Positions 33,539 through 41,661 of a DNA stretch of 43,092 bases are shown piece by piece (position 1 is the first letter of the stretch; each line of letters begins with the position of its first letter). Below the pieces are notes generated by a model that saw only the letters and a list, made by a program, of their open reading frames with translations, made no database searches and had not been told where the DNA came from. Position numbers and translations under genes: made by a program. The stretch comes from DAOQTX01 sp035340715. Its GTDB lineage: Bacteria; Bacteroidota; Bacteroidia; AKYH767-A; OLB10. Location: contig DAOQTX010000020.1 of the NCBI GenBank assembly GCA_035340715.1, forward strand, positions 1 through 43,092, read 5' to 3'.

Positions 33539-35692
33539 TTACTGTACTATTTTAAGTTCGTTGATAATATTGCTAGCTCCGGCATATTTATCAATTACCC
33601 ATAATACATATCGGGCATCTACACAAATGGTTCTTTTATAGGTTGAATCAAATGCAATATCTCCACTCATTGCTTCCCAGTTTCCATCAAAAGCAAGTCC
33701 AATCAACTCTCCTTTTCCATTGATTACCGGACTACCAGAATTTCCCCCGGTGATGTCGTTGGTAGTGGTAAAGTTTACAACCAACTGACCATCTTTTCCA
33801 TATCGACCATAATCTTTTTTGTTGTAAAGCTCTTCCAAACGTGGCTCCACGTAAAACTCATCATTCGAGTTGTCCTTCTTCTCCATTACTCCTTCCAAAG
33901 TTGTAAAGTAATTGTAGTACACCGCATCCATTGGATAGTAATCTTGAACCGAACCATAACTTAAACGCATGGTACTGTTTGCATCGGGATAAAAACTCTT
34001 TTCTGGATTCATCTCACGCATTCCTTGTATAAATGCACGATATTGTTCATTGTTGCTTTGATCTAGTTTACGCATTACATTGCGATGGTTTTCTCCATAA
34101 AAATCGAATATCGAAGTCACCAATTTATAAACAGGATCATTGCCCAATTTGCTTGCACTTGGATTGCTTAAGAAGGCGTTCAACTTATTTTTATCAGCAA
34201 ACATAGTTCGCTTAAAATATTCCTCCGCCATACGATTGAAATCGTTTTTGTATTTCGCAACCTGTGCATTTAAATAAGGTGAATGTTGGTTCATTGGCAC
34301 TCCTTTGTAATACATTTCAAGCAAACCGGCAAAAAGCTTTTTATCGGTCGACATATTATAGTCTTTAAAGAATGCGTCAACACCACCTTTTAAAGCATCA
34401 GCTGCTTTTTGTTTGTCTTCAGGTTTTGCCTCTTTGTCACTCAGTGTTTTATATAAGCCTTCATAACCGTAAGCTTCTCCAAAAACTTCAGCCCCAAGAA
34501 AGATAGCTTCAACCAAATATTGTCTGCTCAAAATATACTTGCGATACTCATCATAGTTTTTATCTAAGGTGGAGATAACATTTCCGTACTTGTTTTTTCG
34601 ATCTTCATTAGCCGAAGCCCAGTCATTGAATTGTTTCTCCTGATTTTTCTTTTGATCAACTACACGCATACGGGTCAACTGTTTGCTTTGGCCAATAAAA
34701 TACTTATAGTAGTTTGATGATTGATAATACTTAGAGCTATATTTTATACGGATGTCATCGTTTGCATCCATATCTTCTTTCATCAAGGCCAATTTTTTTT
34801 CACGTACGTTTACAACGGTAGGATTACTTAGATCAAGCGCCATTTGAACTGCTGAAGCCGATAAGTAGCGTTGAGTGCGCCCAGGATAACCCATTATCAT
34901 AGCATAATCGCCCTTGTTTACACCAGCGATCGATACAGGGAGGTAATGTTTTGATTTCATTGGCACATTATCTTTAGAATAATCAGCAGGCTTTCCATCC
35001 TTGTCGGTGTACACTCTAAAAATTGAAAAATCACCGGTATGACGTGGCCACATCCAATTGTCTGTATCTCCTCCAAATTTACCAATTGATGAAGGTGGAG
35101 CCCCAACCAATCGAACATCTTTAAAGTCTTCATAAACAAACATATAAAACTCCTGATCGTGATAGAATCCACGAACTACAACTCTATATCGTCCTTCTTC
35201 ATTATTTTCCTTCGAAAGTTTACCCATTGCTTTTTGAACAGCTCCTTGACGCTCCGCTTCGTTTTTTGTTTCACCAATTTCTGCCAAAACTTTTTCAGTA
35301 ACATCCTCCATGCGAACTAAAAAACTTACGGATAATCCTGGATTGCTTAGTTCTTCTGCATGCGATTTTGCCCAAAATCCTTTAGTTAAATAATCATTTT
35401 CAACTGTACTGTGCGATTGAATTTGACCATAGCCACAATGGTGGTTAGTAAAGATTAGTCCTTCGGGAGATACAATCTCACCCGTACAACCTCCTCCAAA
35501 ATGAATGATGGCATCTTTCAGACTGCTGTTGTTTACACTGTAGATTTCTTCGGCAGTAAGTTTTAATCCGGCCTTTTGCATGTCAACATGATTTAGACGT
35601 TTGATAAACATCGGTAACCACATTCCTTCATCGGCTTTGGTAACAGGCATTGCCAACCAAATTGACAATACCACAAGAAGTAGTTTTTTCAT
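33539..35692 (-). CDS. dpp7: S46 family dipeptidyl-peptidase, DPP7 type
   Basis: A 717-aa exported serine peptidase that removes dipeptides from the N-termini of peptides. The signal peptide ends near VTKA and the mature protein starts DEGMWLPMF, typical of S46. The catalytic triad is visible: His85 in GLIFTNHHCGYG, Asp221 in RHTGDFSIFR and Ser652 in ITGGNSGSPV. The P1-specificity position, 18 residues after the Ser, is Gly670 in FDGNWEAMSGD. DPP11-type enzymes that prefer acidic residues have Arg there, so hydrophobic P1 preference (DPP7) is expected. There is no T9SS domain, so it is probably periplasmic. It would supply dipeptides for uptake, and a POT carrier is encoded about 2 kb away. 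Confidence 0.92.
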   Translation of the reverse strand: MKKLLLVVLSIWLAMPVTKADEGMWLPMFIKRLNHVDMQKAGLKLTAEEIYSVNNSSLKDAIIHFGGGCTGEIVSPEGLIFTNHHCGYGQIQSHSTVENDYLTKGFWAKSHAEELSNPGLSVSFLVRMEDVTEKVLAEIGETKNEAERQGAVQKAMGKLSKENNEEGRYRVVVRGFYHDQEFYMFVYEDFKDVRLVGAPPSSIGKFGGDTDNWMWPRHTGDFSIFRVYTDKDGKPADYSKDNVPMKSKHYLPVSIAGVNKGDYAMIMGYPGRTQRYLSASAVQMALDLSNPTVVNVREKKLALMKEDMDANDDIRIKYSSKYYQSSNYYKYFIGQSKQLTRMRVVDQKKNQEKQFNDWASANEDRKNKYGNVISTLDKNYDEYRKYILSRQYLVEAIFLGAEVFGEAYGYEGLYKTLSDKEAKPEDKQKAADALKGGVDAFFKDYNMSTDKKLFAGLLEMYYKGVPMNQHSPYLNAQVAKYKNDFNRMAEEYFKRTMFADKNKLNAFLSNPSASKLGNDPVYKLVTSIFDFYGENHRNVMRKLDQSNNEQYRAFIQGMREMNPEKSFYPDANSTMRLSYGSVQDYYPMDAVYYNYFTTLEGVMEKKDNSNDEFYVEPRLEELYNKKDYGRYGKDGQLVVNFTTTNDITGGNSGSPVINGKGELIGLAFDGNWEAMSGDIAFDSTYKRTICVDARYVLWVIDKYAGASNIINELKIVQ

Positions 35693-35765
35693 AGTATTTT
35701 TGTTAAATTATTATTCTTAAAAAGAGGGCACAAAATACTAAAAATCAAGAGTAGATAGCCTTAAA

Positions 35766-35801
35766 CTACTATTTAATACCAATATTATCTTAAAATAGTA
35801 G
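35766..35801. repeat. Inverted repeat in the peptidase/RRM divergent gap
   Basis: CTACTATTT (35766-35774) and AAATAGTAG (35793-35801) are perfect 9-bp inverted repeats with an 18-base AT-rich centre. Flanking TAAA/TTTA extends the stem after a 2-base bulge on the right side. It sits about 75 bp before the peptidase start and 135 bp before the RRM start. It has no T-run and could be a regulator site or a leader hairpin. The rest of this 245-bp gap holds the RRM promoter. Confidence 0.4.
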
Positions 35802-35868
35802 GGTTTAGGTTAATTGAGCAATGGCCTAAATATGTACGTGACTTTTATTTTTTTTTTGGAAAAATATG

Positions 35869-35896
35869 TTGCTTTTCAATTAAAAGGTTATGTTTG
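35869..35896 (+). promoter_or_regulatory. Promoter of the RRM-protein gene
   Basis: TATGTTTG at 35889-35896 is an exact TAnnTTTG -7 box, and TTG at 35869-35871 lies 17 bp upstream. Since this box covers an upstream in-frame ATG (35890), that codon cannot be the start, which supports the ATG at 35938. Confidence 0.55.
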
Positions 35897-35906
35897 TGAT
35901 GAAAAT

Positions 35907-35920
35907 GTACCCAAGGGTAC
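35907..35920. promoter_or_regulatory. GTACCC-AA-GGGTAC palindrome at the RRM-gene transcript start
   Basis: GTACCC (35907-35912) and GGGTAC (35915-35920) are perfect inverted repeats with a 2-base centre. The site starts 11 bp after the -7 box and lies in the short leader of the RRM gene. A 2-base loop is too tight for a good RNA hairpin, so a protein-binding site near the transcription start is the likelier reading. Confidence 0.42.
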
Positions 35921-35937
35921 CAGTAATTTTTTATTGT

Positions 35938-36183
35938 ATGAACATATTTGTTGCCAGGTTAAACTTTAAAACCAGTGGTGCGGAATTAAAAAAAGCATTC
36001 GAGCAATTCGGAGAAGTTAGCAGTGCTAAGATTATTATGGACAAGGCCACAGGCCGATCAAAAGGATTTGGTTTTGTTGAAATGCCTGACGATTCTGCTG
36101 CACAAGCTGCTATTGATGCTTTGCACGATAAGGAGTTTGACGGAAGGGTGATTGTTGTAAGACAAGCAAACCCAAGAGACTAA
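35938..36183 (+). CDS. Small RRM RNA-binding protein
   Basis: An 81-aa protein that is a single RNA-recognition motif. RNP2 is NIFVARL (residues 2-8) and RNP1 is KGFGFVEM (42-49), with both aromatic residues of RNP1 present, then IDALHDKEFDGRVIVVRQA. Bacteroidota commonly carry such short RRM proteins, which bind single-stranded RNA and often respond to cold. The short Gly/Arg tail seen in some homologues is missing. The start follows from the family's MNIFVA beginning and the promoter position. It is monocistronic, with its own promoter and terminator. Confidence 0.92.
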   Translation: MNIFVARLNFKTSGAELKKAFEQFGEVSSAKIIMDKATGRSKGFGFVEMPDDSAAQAAIDALHDKEFDGRVIVVRQANPRD

Positions 36184-36199
36184 ATTTAAGGTCACATAT

Positions 36200-36226
36200 T
36201 TCTTGCTAGTTAAGCGAGAAGTTTTT
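36200..36226 (+). terminator. Intrinsic terminator after the RRM gene
   Basis: TTCTTGCT (36200-36207) and AGCGAGAA (36213-36220) form an 8-bp stem with one G-U pair and a 5-base loop, followed by GTTTTT. It lies 16 bp after the stop codon. Confidence 0.68.
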
Positions 36227-36276
36227 CCCTAACGCATTTATAATTTTTAATTTGCTGTATGGTATAGCCATGTCTA

Positions 36277-37704
36277 TTAGTGAAACATATAGAACAGTAA
36301 GCTGATAGTAACTATGCCTGCTAAATCCAAGTAGAATCCAGCATACATCATTTGACTCACTTTTATTTTCTCGCTTCCAAAAACAATTGTATTTGGAGCA
36401 GTAGCCACAGGCATCATAAATCCAAGTGATGCAGCTAATGTAGCAGGCACCAACAATAAAAGAGGGTCTATTCCACTTGCTTTCTGCATACTAATTAATA
36501 TTGGCAGCATTAATTGAATGCTAGCTACATTTGAAGCAAACTCAGAGATTATACATATAAGAGCCGTAAGAAAGAGGAGCAAAACAAAAACATTTCCTTG
36601 TGTTATAAAAGCAAAGTGGGCTGCCAACCAATTACTCAATCCACTTATTTCAAAGCCACGCGCCAAAGCAAATCCTGATCCGAACAATAAGATGATACCA
36701 AAAGGTAAACGCGATGCTTCATTCCAACTCAATAGCGTTTTACCTTTTTCTGATTTCGATGGAATAAGAAATAAAAAAAACGCCATACAGATAGCAACGG
36801 TACTATCCTGAACAAAACCTGCTTTTGGAAAAATTGAAGCCCAGCCATAGAGTGTGTACCCAGAAATTGATATGTCCGACCGGGTGAGCCATAATAAAGC
36901 CGTCAAACCAAACACAATTGCGACACATTTTTGTTCAAATGACAAAGGGCCTTCTTTTGAATGGGCTTCCTTAATTTGAACTTCAATGTCTTCCTTTATA
37001 AAAATGGTTTTCAAAATGAAATAGCAGCTAGCAAACAATAGAATGGATATAGGTAGACCATAAACAAACCACTTCGCAAAATTCATGGAATGATCTCCAT
37101 AAGTTTCAATCATAACTTTATAAAAGATCATATTAGGTGGAGTACCTACTAATGTTGCCATGCCACCTATAGAAGCTGCAAAAGCTAAACCGATAAGCAG
37201 GCCGCTTTGAATTTTGTATTTAGATATGTCTTCAAACTTTTTGCCAAGCGACAATACCGCAGGGAAGAGCATTAATACAGTAGCGGTATTTGAAATCCAC
37301 ATACTCATTAACCACGCAGAACCCATAACCCCTAATAATATTCTTGATGCTTTGTTTCCAGTTCTTGAAAGAATAGCGGAAGCAATGCGCTGATGCAAAT
37401 TCCATTTTTCTAAAGCGAAGGCCAATAAAAATCCTCCTATGAAAAGAAAAATGATTTGATCCATGTATTGATACGATACCTCTTTAGCAGAATCAACTCC
37501 ACATAAAGGCAATGCTATTAGCGGGATCAAGGCGGTTACACCTAAATGCACCACCTCACTCATCCACCATAAAGCCATCCATATTGTTATGCCGGCCATG
37601 GTAGAAACAAAAGCGTTATCCACATCAAGTGCAACAAAAAAATGGAATATAAAAAAGAGGGCAGGACCTCCTATTGCAGCAACTATTTTCAAGGGCATTT
37701 TCAT
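36277..37704 (-). CDS. SLC13/DASS-family anion transporter
   Basis: A 475-aa integral membrane protein of the divalent anion:sodium symporter family. It has about eleven hydrophobic segments, the N-terminal WWMSEVVHLGVTALIPLIALPL region and the first substrate/sodium motif Ser-Asn-Thr at 138-140 (MWISNTATVLML), followed by ASIGGMATLVGTPPNMIF. The second half repeats the pattern with SEFASNVASIQLMLPI and a final PVATAPNTIVFGS. The second motif is SNV rather than the usual SNT. The family imports C4-dicarboxylates, citrate or sulfate with sodium; the strong similarity to the dicarboxylate type is my reading, and the substrate is not certain. It is divergent from the POT transporter (75-bp gap). 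Confidence 0.88.
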   Translation of the reverse strand: MKMPLKIVAAIGGPALFFIFHFFVALDVDNAFVSTMAGITIWMALWWMSEVVHLGVTALIPLIALPLCGVDSAKEVSYQYMDQIIFLFIGGFLLAFALEKWNLHQRIASAILSRTGNKASRILLGVMGSAWLMSMWISNTATVLMLFPAVLSLGKKFEDISKYKIQSGLLIGLAFAASIGGMATLVGTPPNMIFYKVMIETYGDHSMNFAKWFVYGLPISILLFASCYFILKTIFIKEDIEVQIKEAHSKEGPLSFEQKCVAIVFGLTALLWLTRSDISISGYTLYGWASIFPKAGFVQDSTVAICMAFFLFLIPSKSEKGKTLLSWNEASRLPFGIILLFGSGFALARGFEISGLSNWLAAHFAFITQGNVFVLLLFLTALICIISEFASNVASIQLMLPILISMQKASGIDPLLLLVPATLAASLGFMMPVATAPNTIVFGSEKIKVSQMMYAGFYLDLAGIVTISLLFYMFH

Positions 37705-37779
37705 TTCAAAAGAAGTTGACTGAAAAGTACATTTTTATATAGTAGAATTGATTATTTTGCGCTAACCTAACTTATTAGC

Positions 37780-39417
37780 ATGGAGAAATCTAAAAAGCAT
37801 CCAAAAGGATTACCGTATTTGTTTTTTTCTGAAATGTGGGAACGTTTCGGATTTTATTTAATGCTCGGCATCTTGGTTCTTTATGCAAGCGATACGATTA
37901 AGGGCGGATTGGGCATGGAAAGAAAATTTGCCTATGATGTTTACGGAACCTATATAGCATTAGTATATCTCACTCCTTTTTTAGGTGGATTATTAGCCGA
38001 TAGAATATTAGGGTACTCTAAGTCAATTATTGCTGGAGGTATTTTGATGGGTTGTGGATATATTGGATTATCGATACCCGGAATGTCTGCATTTTATATT
38101 TCTTTGTTGCTAATCATAATCGGAAACGGATTTTTTAAACCGAATATCTCCACCCTTTTAGGAAATTTATACAACGATGCGGAATACAAACATCTAAAAG
38201 ATTCAGGATACAATATCTTTTATATGGGAATTAACTTGGGTGCATTCATTTGCAATTTCATAGCTGCCTATTTGCGTATTAACTATGGTTGGGGCTATGC
38301 CTTTATCGCTGCCGGCATAGGTATGTTTATTGGGGTAATAATATTTATTGCAGGTAGGAAACATTATGCTCATGCCGATATATTGAAACCAGCAAAGAAA
38401 GAAGATATGCCATTGAGTAAAATTTTCTCGGTGGTACTATTACCTGCATTAGCTGCCGGAGTTGTAGGGTGGATGTTACCAGGAAATGTTTTTGGTTCAG
38501 ATTCTAACGATGCATTCATTTTTGGTTCTATACCGGTTGTGCTCTACTATTTTTCTTTAGTTCGCAACGCAAGTGCTGAGGATAAAAAACCACTTTCTGC
38601 ATTGTTAGCAATCTTTGCAGTTGTAATTGTTTTTTGGGCGGTGTTTAAACAAAACGGATCGGCATTAACCACTTGGGCAGAAAGTTATACGGATCGAGAA
38701 ATGCCTGCCTTACTGGACAAACCTGCAGAGTCGTTAAAAATGTACCAGGAAGTTACCCTTGAAAAAGATTCCTTCCCAATTTATGATGTGCAATTCAGAA
38801 CGACCAAAGTGGATGGTCAAATTGTAAAAGATCATTTACAACATCCCTATCTCAATAATTTAAGCAAAGAAAGATATCCCGAAGAAGGAAAGAGTCTGAA
38901 GCTAATTGCTACAGAAATATTCCAATCGGTCAATCCGTTTTTTGTAGTAATTCTGACCCCATTAGTAGTTGCATTTTTTGCATTCTTGCGCAGGAGAAAC
39001 CGCGAACCGGATACACCAAGCAAAATAGCATGGGGATTAGTTATCAGTGCTATGTCAACTTTAGTTATGGTAGGCGCAGTATATGCCTGTCATAATGGTG
39101 TTGAAAAAGCGAGTATGTTATGGTTGGTTGGTGCTTATGGAGTGATCACTGTTGGAGAGTTGTTTTTATCTCCAATGGGATTATCGCTCGTTTCAAAACT
39201 AAGTCCTCCGCGATTAACATCATTGATGATGGGAGGATGGTTTTTAAGTACATCTCTAGGGAATAAACTAAGTGGAATTTTAGCTACACTGTGGGATGGA
39301 TATGATCATAAGGCTTATTTCTTCCTAGTCAATTTTTTTCTTTTGTCCGCAGCAGCCGTTGTCATATTTATGATGTTAAAATGGTTGCGTAAAATATTTG
39401 CCGAACATACTTCTTAA
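37780..39417 (+). CDS. POT-family proton-coupled di-/tripeptide transporter
   Basis: A 545-aa major-facilitator protein of the POT/PTR family. It has the family signature ExxER as E18-M-W-E21-R22 in the first helix, GGLLADRILG and the PTR motif GNGFFKPNISTLLGNLY, with FYMGINLGAFICN following. A soluble-looking insertion of about 100 residues in the second half (between KQNGSALTTWAE and FFVVILTPLVVAFFAFL) is typical of Bacteroidota members. These carriers import di- and tripeptides with protons across the inner membrane. The nearby S46 dipeptidyl-peptidase would produce suitable substrates. nadD starts 8 bp after its stop, suggesting one transcript. Confidence 0.92.
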   Translation: MEKSKKHPKGLPYLFFSEMWERFGFYLMLGILVLYASDTIKGGLGMERKFAYDVYGTYIALVYLTPFLGGLLADRILGYSKSIIAGGILMGCGYIGLSIPGMSAFYISLLLIIIGNGFFKPNISTLLGNLYNDAEYKHLKDSGYNIFYMGINLGAFICNFIAAYLRINYGWGYAFIAAGIGMFIGVIIFIAGRKHYAHADILKPAKKEDMPLSKIFSVVLLPALAAGVVGWMLPGNVFGSDSNDAFIFGSIPVVLYYFSLVRNASAEDKKPLSALLAIFAVVIVFWAVFKQNGSALTTWAESYTDREMPALLDKPAESLKMYQEVTLEKDSFPIYDVQFRTTKVDGQIVKDHLQHPYLNNLSKERYPEEGKSLKLIATEIFQSVNPFFVVILTPLVVAFFAFLRRRNREPDTPSKIAWGLVISAMSTLVMVGAVYACHNGVEKASMLWLVGAYGVITVGELFLSPMGLSLVSKLSPPRLTSLMMGGWFLSTSLGNKLSGILATLWDGYDHKAYFFLVNFFLLSAAAVVIFMMLKWLRKIFAEHTS

Positions 39418-39425
39418 ATAGTTTG

Positions 39426-40001
39426 ATGAAAACCGGTTTGTTTTTTGGGTCATTTAATCCGATTCATTCAGGACATTTAATTATTGCTTCATGGATGGCG
39501 GAATACACCACTCTTGATCAAGTATGGATGGTTGTTTCTCCGCAAAACCCGTTAAAACCTGCCGGTAGTTTGCTCAATGATTTTCAGCGCTTTCAAATGG
39601 TGGAAATGGCCATTGGGGATTATAAAAAACTCAAAGCCTCAAAAATTGAATTCAATTTACCCCGGCCATCTTATACCATCCAAACCTTATTGTATCTCGA
39701 AGAGCAATACCCCGATCGCTCTTTTTCTTTGATCATGGGAAGTGATAATCTTCAAACTTTTCACAAGTGGAAAAATTACAAGCAAATTCTAGAGAACTAT
39801 ACCTTATTTGTTTATCCTCGTCCGGGTTTTGATGGAGGAGATTTAAAAACACACCCTTCAATTGAATTCACCAAAGCACCCTTGATGGAAATATCTTCCA
39901 CACAAATAAGAGAGAGTATCAAGAATGGAAAAGATATGCGCTATATGATGCCGGAATCGGTTTATCAATACATTGATGAGATGAATTTTTACCGTAAATA
40001 A
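39426..40001 (+). CDS. nadD: Nicotinate-nucleotide adenylyltransferase
   Basis: A 191-aa NadD, which adenylates nicotinate mononucleotide to deamido-NAD. It has the nucleotidyltransferase motif GSFNPIHSGH (residues 8-17, with His14 and His17) and the C-terminal ISSTQIRE motif (SxTxxR) that binds ATP phosphates. In between are WMVVSPQNPLKP and SLIMGSDNLQTFHKWKNY, which contact nicotinate mononucleotide in the family. I use the ATG at 39426; a TTG immediately before it is in frame. Length is normal. It lies directly downstream of the peptide transporter. Confidence 0.95.
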   Translation: MKTGLFFGSFNPIHSGHLIIASWMAEYTTLDQVWMVVSPQNPLKPAGSLLNDFQRFQMVEMAIGDYKKLKASKIEFNLPRPSYTIQTLLYLEEQYPDRSFSLIMGSDNLQTFHKWKNYKQILENYTLFVYPRPGFDGGDLKTHPSIEFTKAPLMEISSTQIRESIKNGKDMRYMMPESVYQYIDEMNFYRK

Positions 40002-40068
40002 GAGTTGAGCAGGTTAGCGCATTTTAAAATTACCTTATTATAATAATCGGCACTCACTTCAATTTTAT

Positions 40069-40076
40069 TACTTTTG
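40069..40076 (+). promoter_or_regulatory. -7 promoter box for purH
   Basis: TACTTTTG is an exact TAnnTTTG box, 33 bp before the purH ATG. A 12-bp AT palindrome (TTATTATAATAA at 40035-40046) lies where a -33 element or operator could be. No TTTG is seen. Confidence 0.48.
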
Positions 40077-40109
40077 CATTCGCTCTAATTCGCGCATCTT
40101 ACTTATAAA

Positions 40110-41624
40110 ATGAAAAAAATTGAAACTGCACTTTTATCGGTATTTCACAAAGATGGTTTAGATCGAATTGTACAGTTATTGGTCGATAAAGACATTCGAA
40201 TTTTAGCCAGCGGAGGTACTTATGATTTCATTAAAAATATGGGCGTTGAAGTGGATGCCGTTGAAGATGTCACCTCTTTCCCTCACATATTAGATGGTCG
40301 CGTTAAAACACTGCATCCTGGAATTTTTGGTGGTATTTTGGCGAGAAGCTCTAACCAAAACGATACGGCCGAATTGTTGCAGTACCAAATTCCAAGAATT
40401 GATTTAGTAGTAGTAGATCTATATCCATTTGAGAAAACGGTCTCAGCTCAATCATCCGAACAAGACATAATTGAGAAAATAGATATTGGTGGAGTGTCAC
40501 TTATACGTGCCGGGGCAAAAAACTTTAATGATGTAGTCATCATCTCCAATGTTAATCAATATTCTAGGCTTGAGACCATTTTAAAAGATCAAGATGCTAA
40601 AACCGATCTTAAAATGCGAAAGCAATTTGCATTTGAAGCGTTTGCAGTTACCACTCATTACGATAGTCAAATATCAAAGTGGTTTAATGATGAAAACGAA
40701 CCATATTTTGCTGAAGTATTTTCCAGAAACACCTCATTGCGCTATGGAGAAAATCCTCATCAAATAGGAACTTTTTTTGGAACTATGGAACGCGTATTTA
40801 CGCAATTGCATGGCAAAGAACTTTCCTATAATAATCTATTAGATGTTGATGCGGTTTTGGGTATTTTGAAAGATTTTCCTGAGCCTAGTTTTTGCATTGT
40901 AAAACATAACAATGCTTGTGGAATGGCCTCTGATAAAAATTTACTTCAGTGTTGGCAAAAAGCATTAGCAGGTGATCCTGTATCGGCATTTGGTGGGGTT
41001 ATTGGTACAAACCAAAACATTAGCAAAGATGTCGCAGAAGAAATTGGTAATTTGTTTTTTGAAGTATTGATTGCACCAAGCTTTGATCAGGATGCTTTGG
41101 AATTGCTGAAGCAGAAAAAGAATAGGATGTTATTGCAACTTCATTCAATACCCAATCCCTCTTTTGTATTTAGAAGTTTGATGGGCGGTGTTTTAGTACA
41201 AAGTGCCGATCAAAAAGTAGAGAGAGAAAACGATCTTACATTCATCACTGATCAAAAACCTTCAAAAGACGAGATTGAAGATTTATTGTATGCAAACCGA
41301 TTGGCAAAACATGCCCGTTCCAATACAATAGTATTGGTAAAGGACCAACAATTGGCGGGATCAGGAATTGGTCAAACGTCTAGAGTAGATGCTTGTAAAC
41401 AAGCTATTGAAAAAGCTCAACAATTTAATATTAACTTGCAGGGCGCTGTAATGGCTTCAGATGCTTTTTTCCCTTTTCCTGATTGTGTGGAAATGGCGCA
41501 TAAAGCAGGTATAAGTGCAGTTATTCAGCCGGGTGGATCTGTAAATGACAAATTATCAATAGATTACTGTAACCAAAATGGGTTAAAAATGGTATTAACA
41601 GGTAGCAGGCATTTCCGTCACTAG
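40110..41624 (+). CDS. purH: Bifunctional AICAR formyltransferase/IMP cyclohydrolase
   Basis: A 504-aa PurH, catalysing the last two steps of purine synthesis to IMP. The N-terminal MGS-like cyclohydrolase domain shows ILASGGTYDFI, VTSFPHILDGRVKTLHPGIFGG and LVVVDLYPFEKTV. The C-terminal transformylase domain shows LRYGENPHQ, CIVKHNNACGMA with the catalytic Lys-His, SAFGGVIG, SDAFFPFPD and the terminal IQPGGSVNDK. Length is close to that of other family members. It precedes mreB on the same strand, an arrangement I recall from other Bacteroidota. The gap to mreB is only 37 bp, so read-through is plausible. Confidence 0.96.
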   Translation: MKKIETALLSVFHKDGLDRIVQLLVDKDIRILASGGTYDFIKNMGVEVDAVEDVTSFPHILDGRVKTLHPGIFGGILARSSNQNDTAELLQYQIPRIDLVVVDLYPFEKTVSAQSSEQDIIEKIDIGGVSLIRAGAKNFNDVVIISNVNQYSRLETILKDQDAKTDLKMRKQFAFEAFAVTTHYDSQISKWFNDENEPYFAEVFSRNTSLRYGENPHQIGTFFGTMERVFTQLHGKELSYNNLLDVDAVLGILKDFPEPSFCIVKHNNACGMASDKNLLQCWQKALAGDPVSAFGGVIGTNQNISKDVAEEIGNLFFEVLIAPSFDQDALELLKQKKNRMLLQLHSIPNPSFVFRSLMGGVLVQSADQKVERENDLTFITDQKPSKDEIEDLLYANRLAKHARSNTIVLVKDQQLAGSGIGQTSRVDACKQAIEKAQQFNINLQGAVMASDAFFPFPDCVEMAHKAGISAVIQPGGSVNDKLSIDYCNQNGLKMVLTGSRHFRH

Positions 41625-41661
41625 CGGGAATTTTCAGCTTTATGTTAAAACCATTTGATAC

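Noticed and set aside
33539..35692. DPP11 (acidic-specific) assignment
   Set aside because: The position 18 residues after the catalytic Ser is Gly in FDGNWEAMSGD, not the Arg required for acidic P1.
40035..40046. 12-bp palindrome TTATTATAATAA as an operator
   Set aside because: It is pure A/T, so chance occurrence in this AT-rich gap is likely; mentioned only with the purH promoter.
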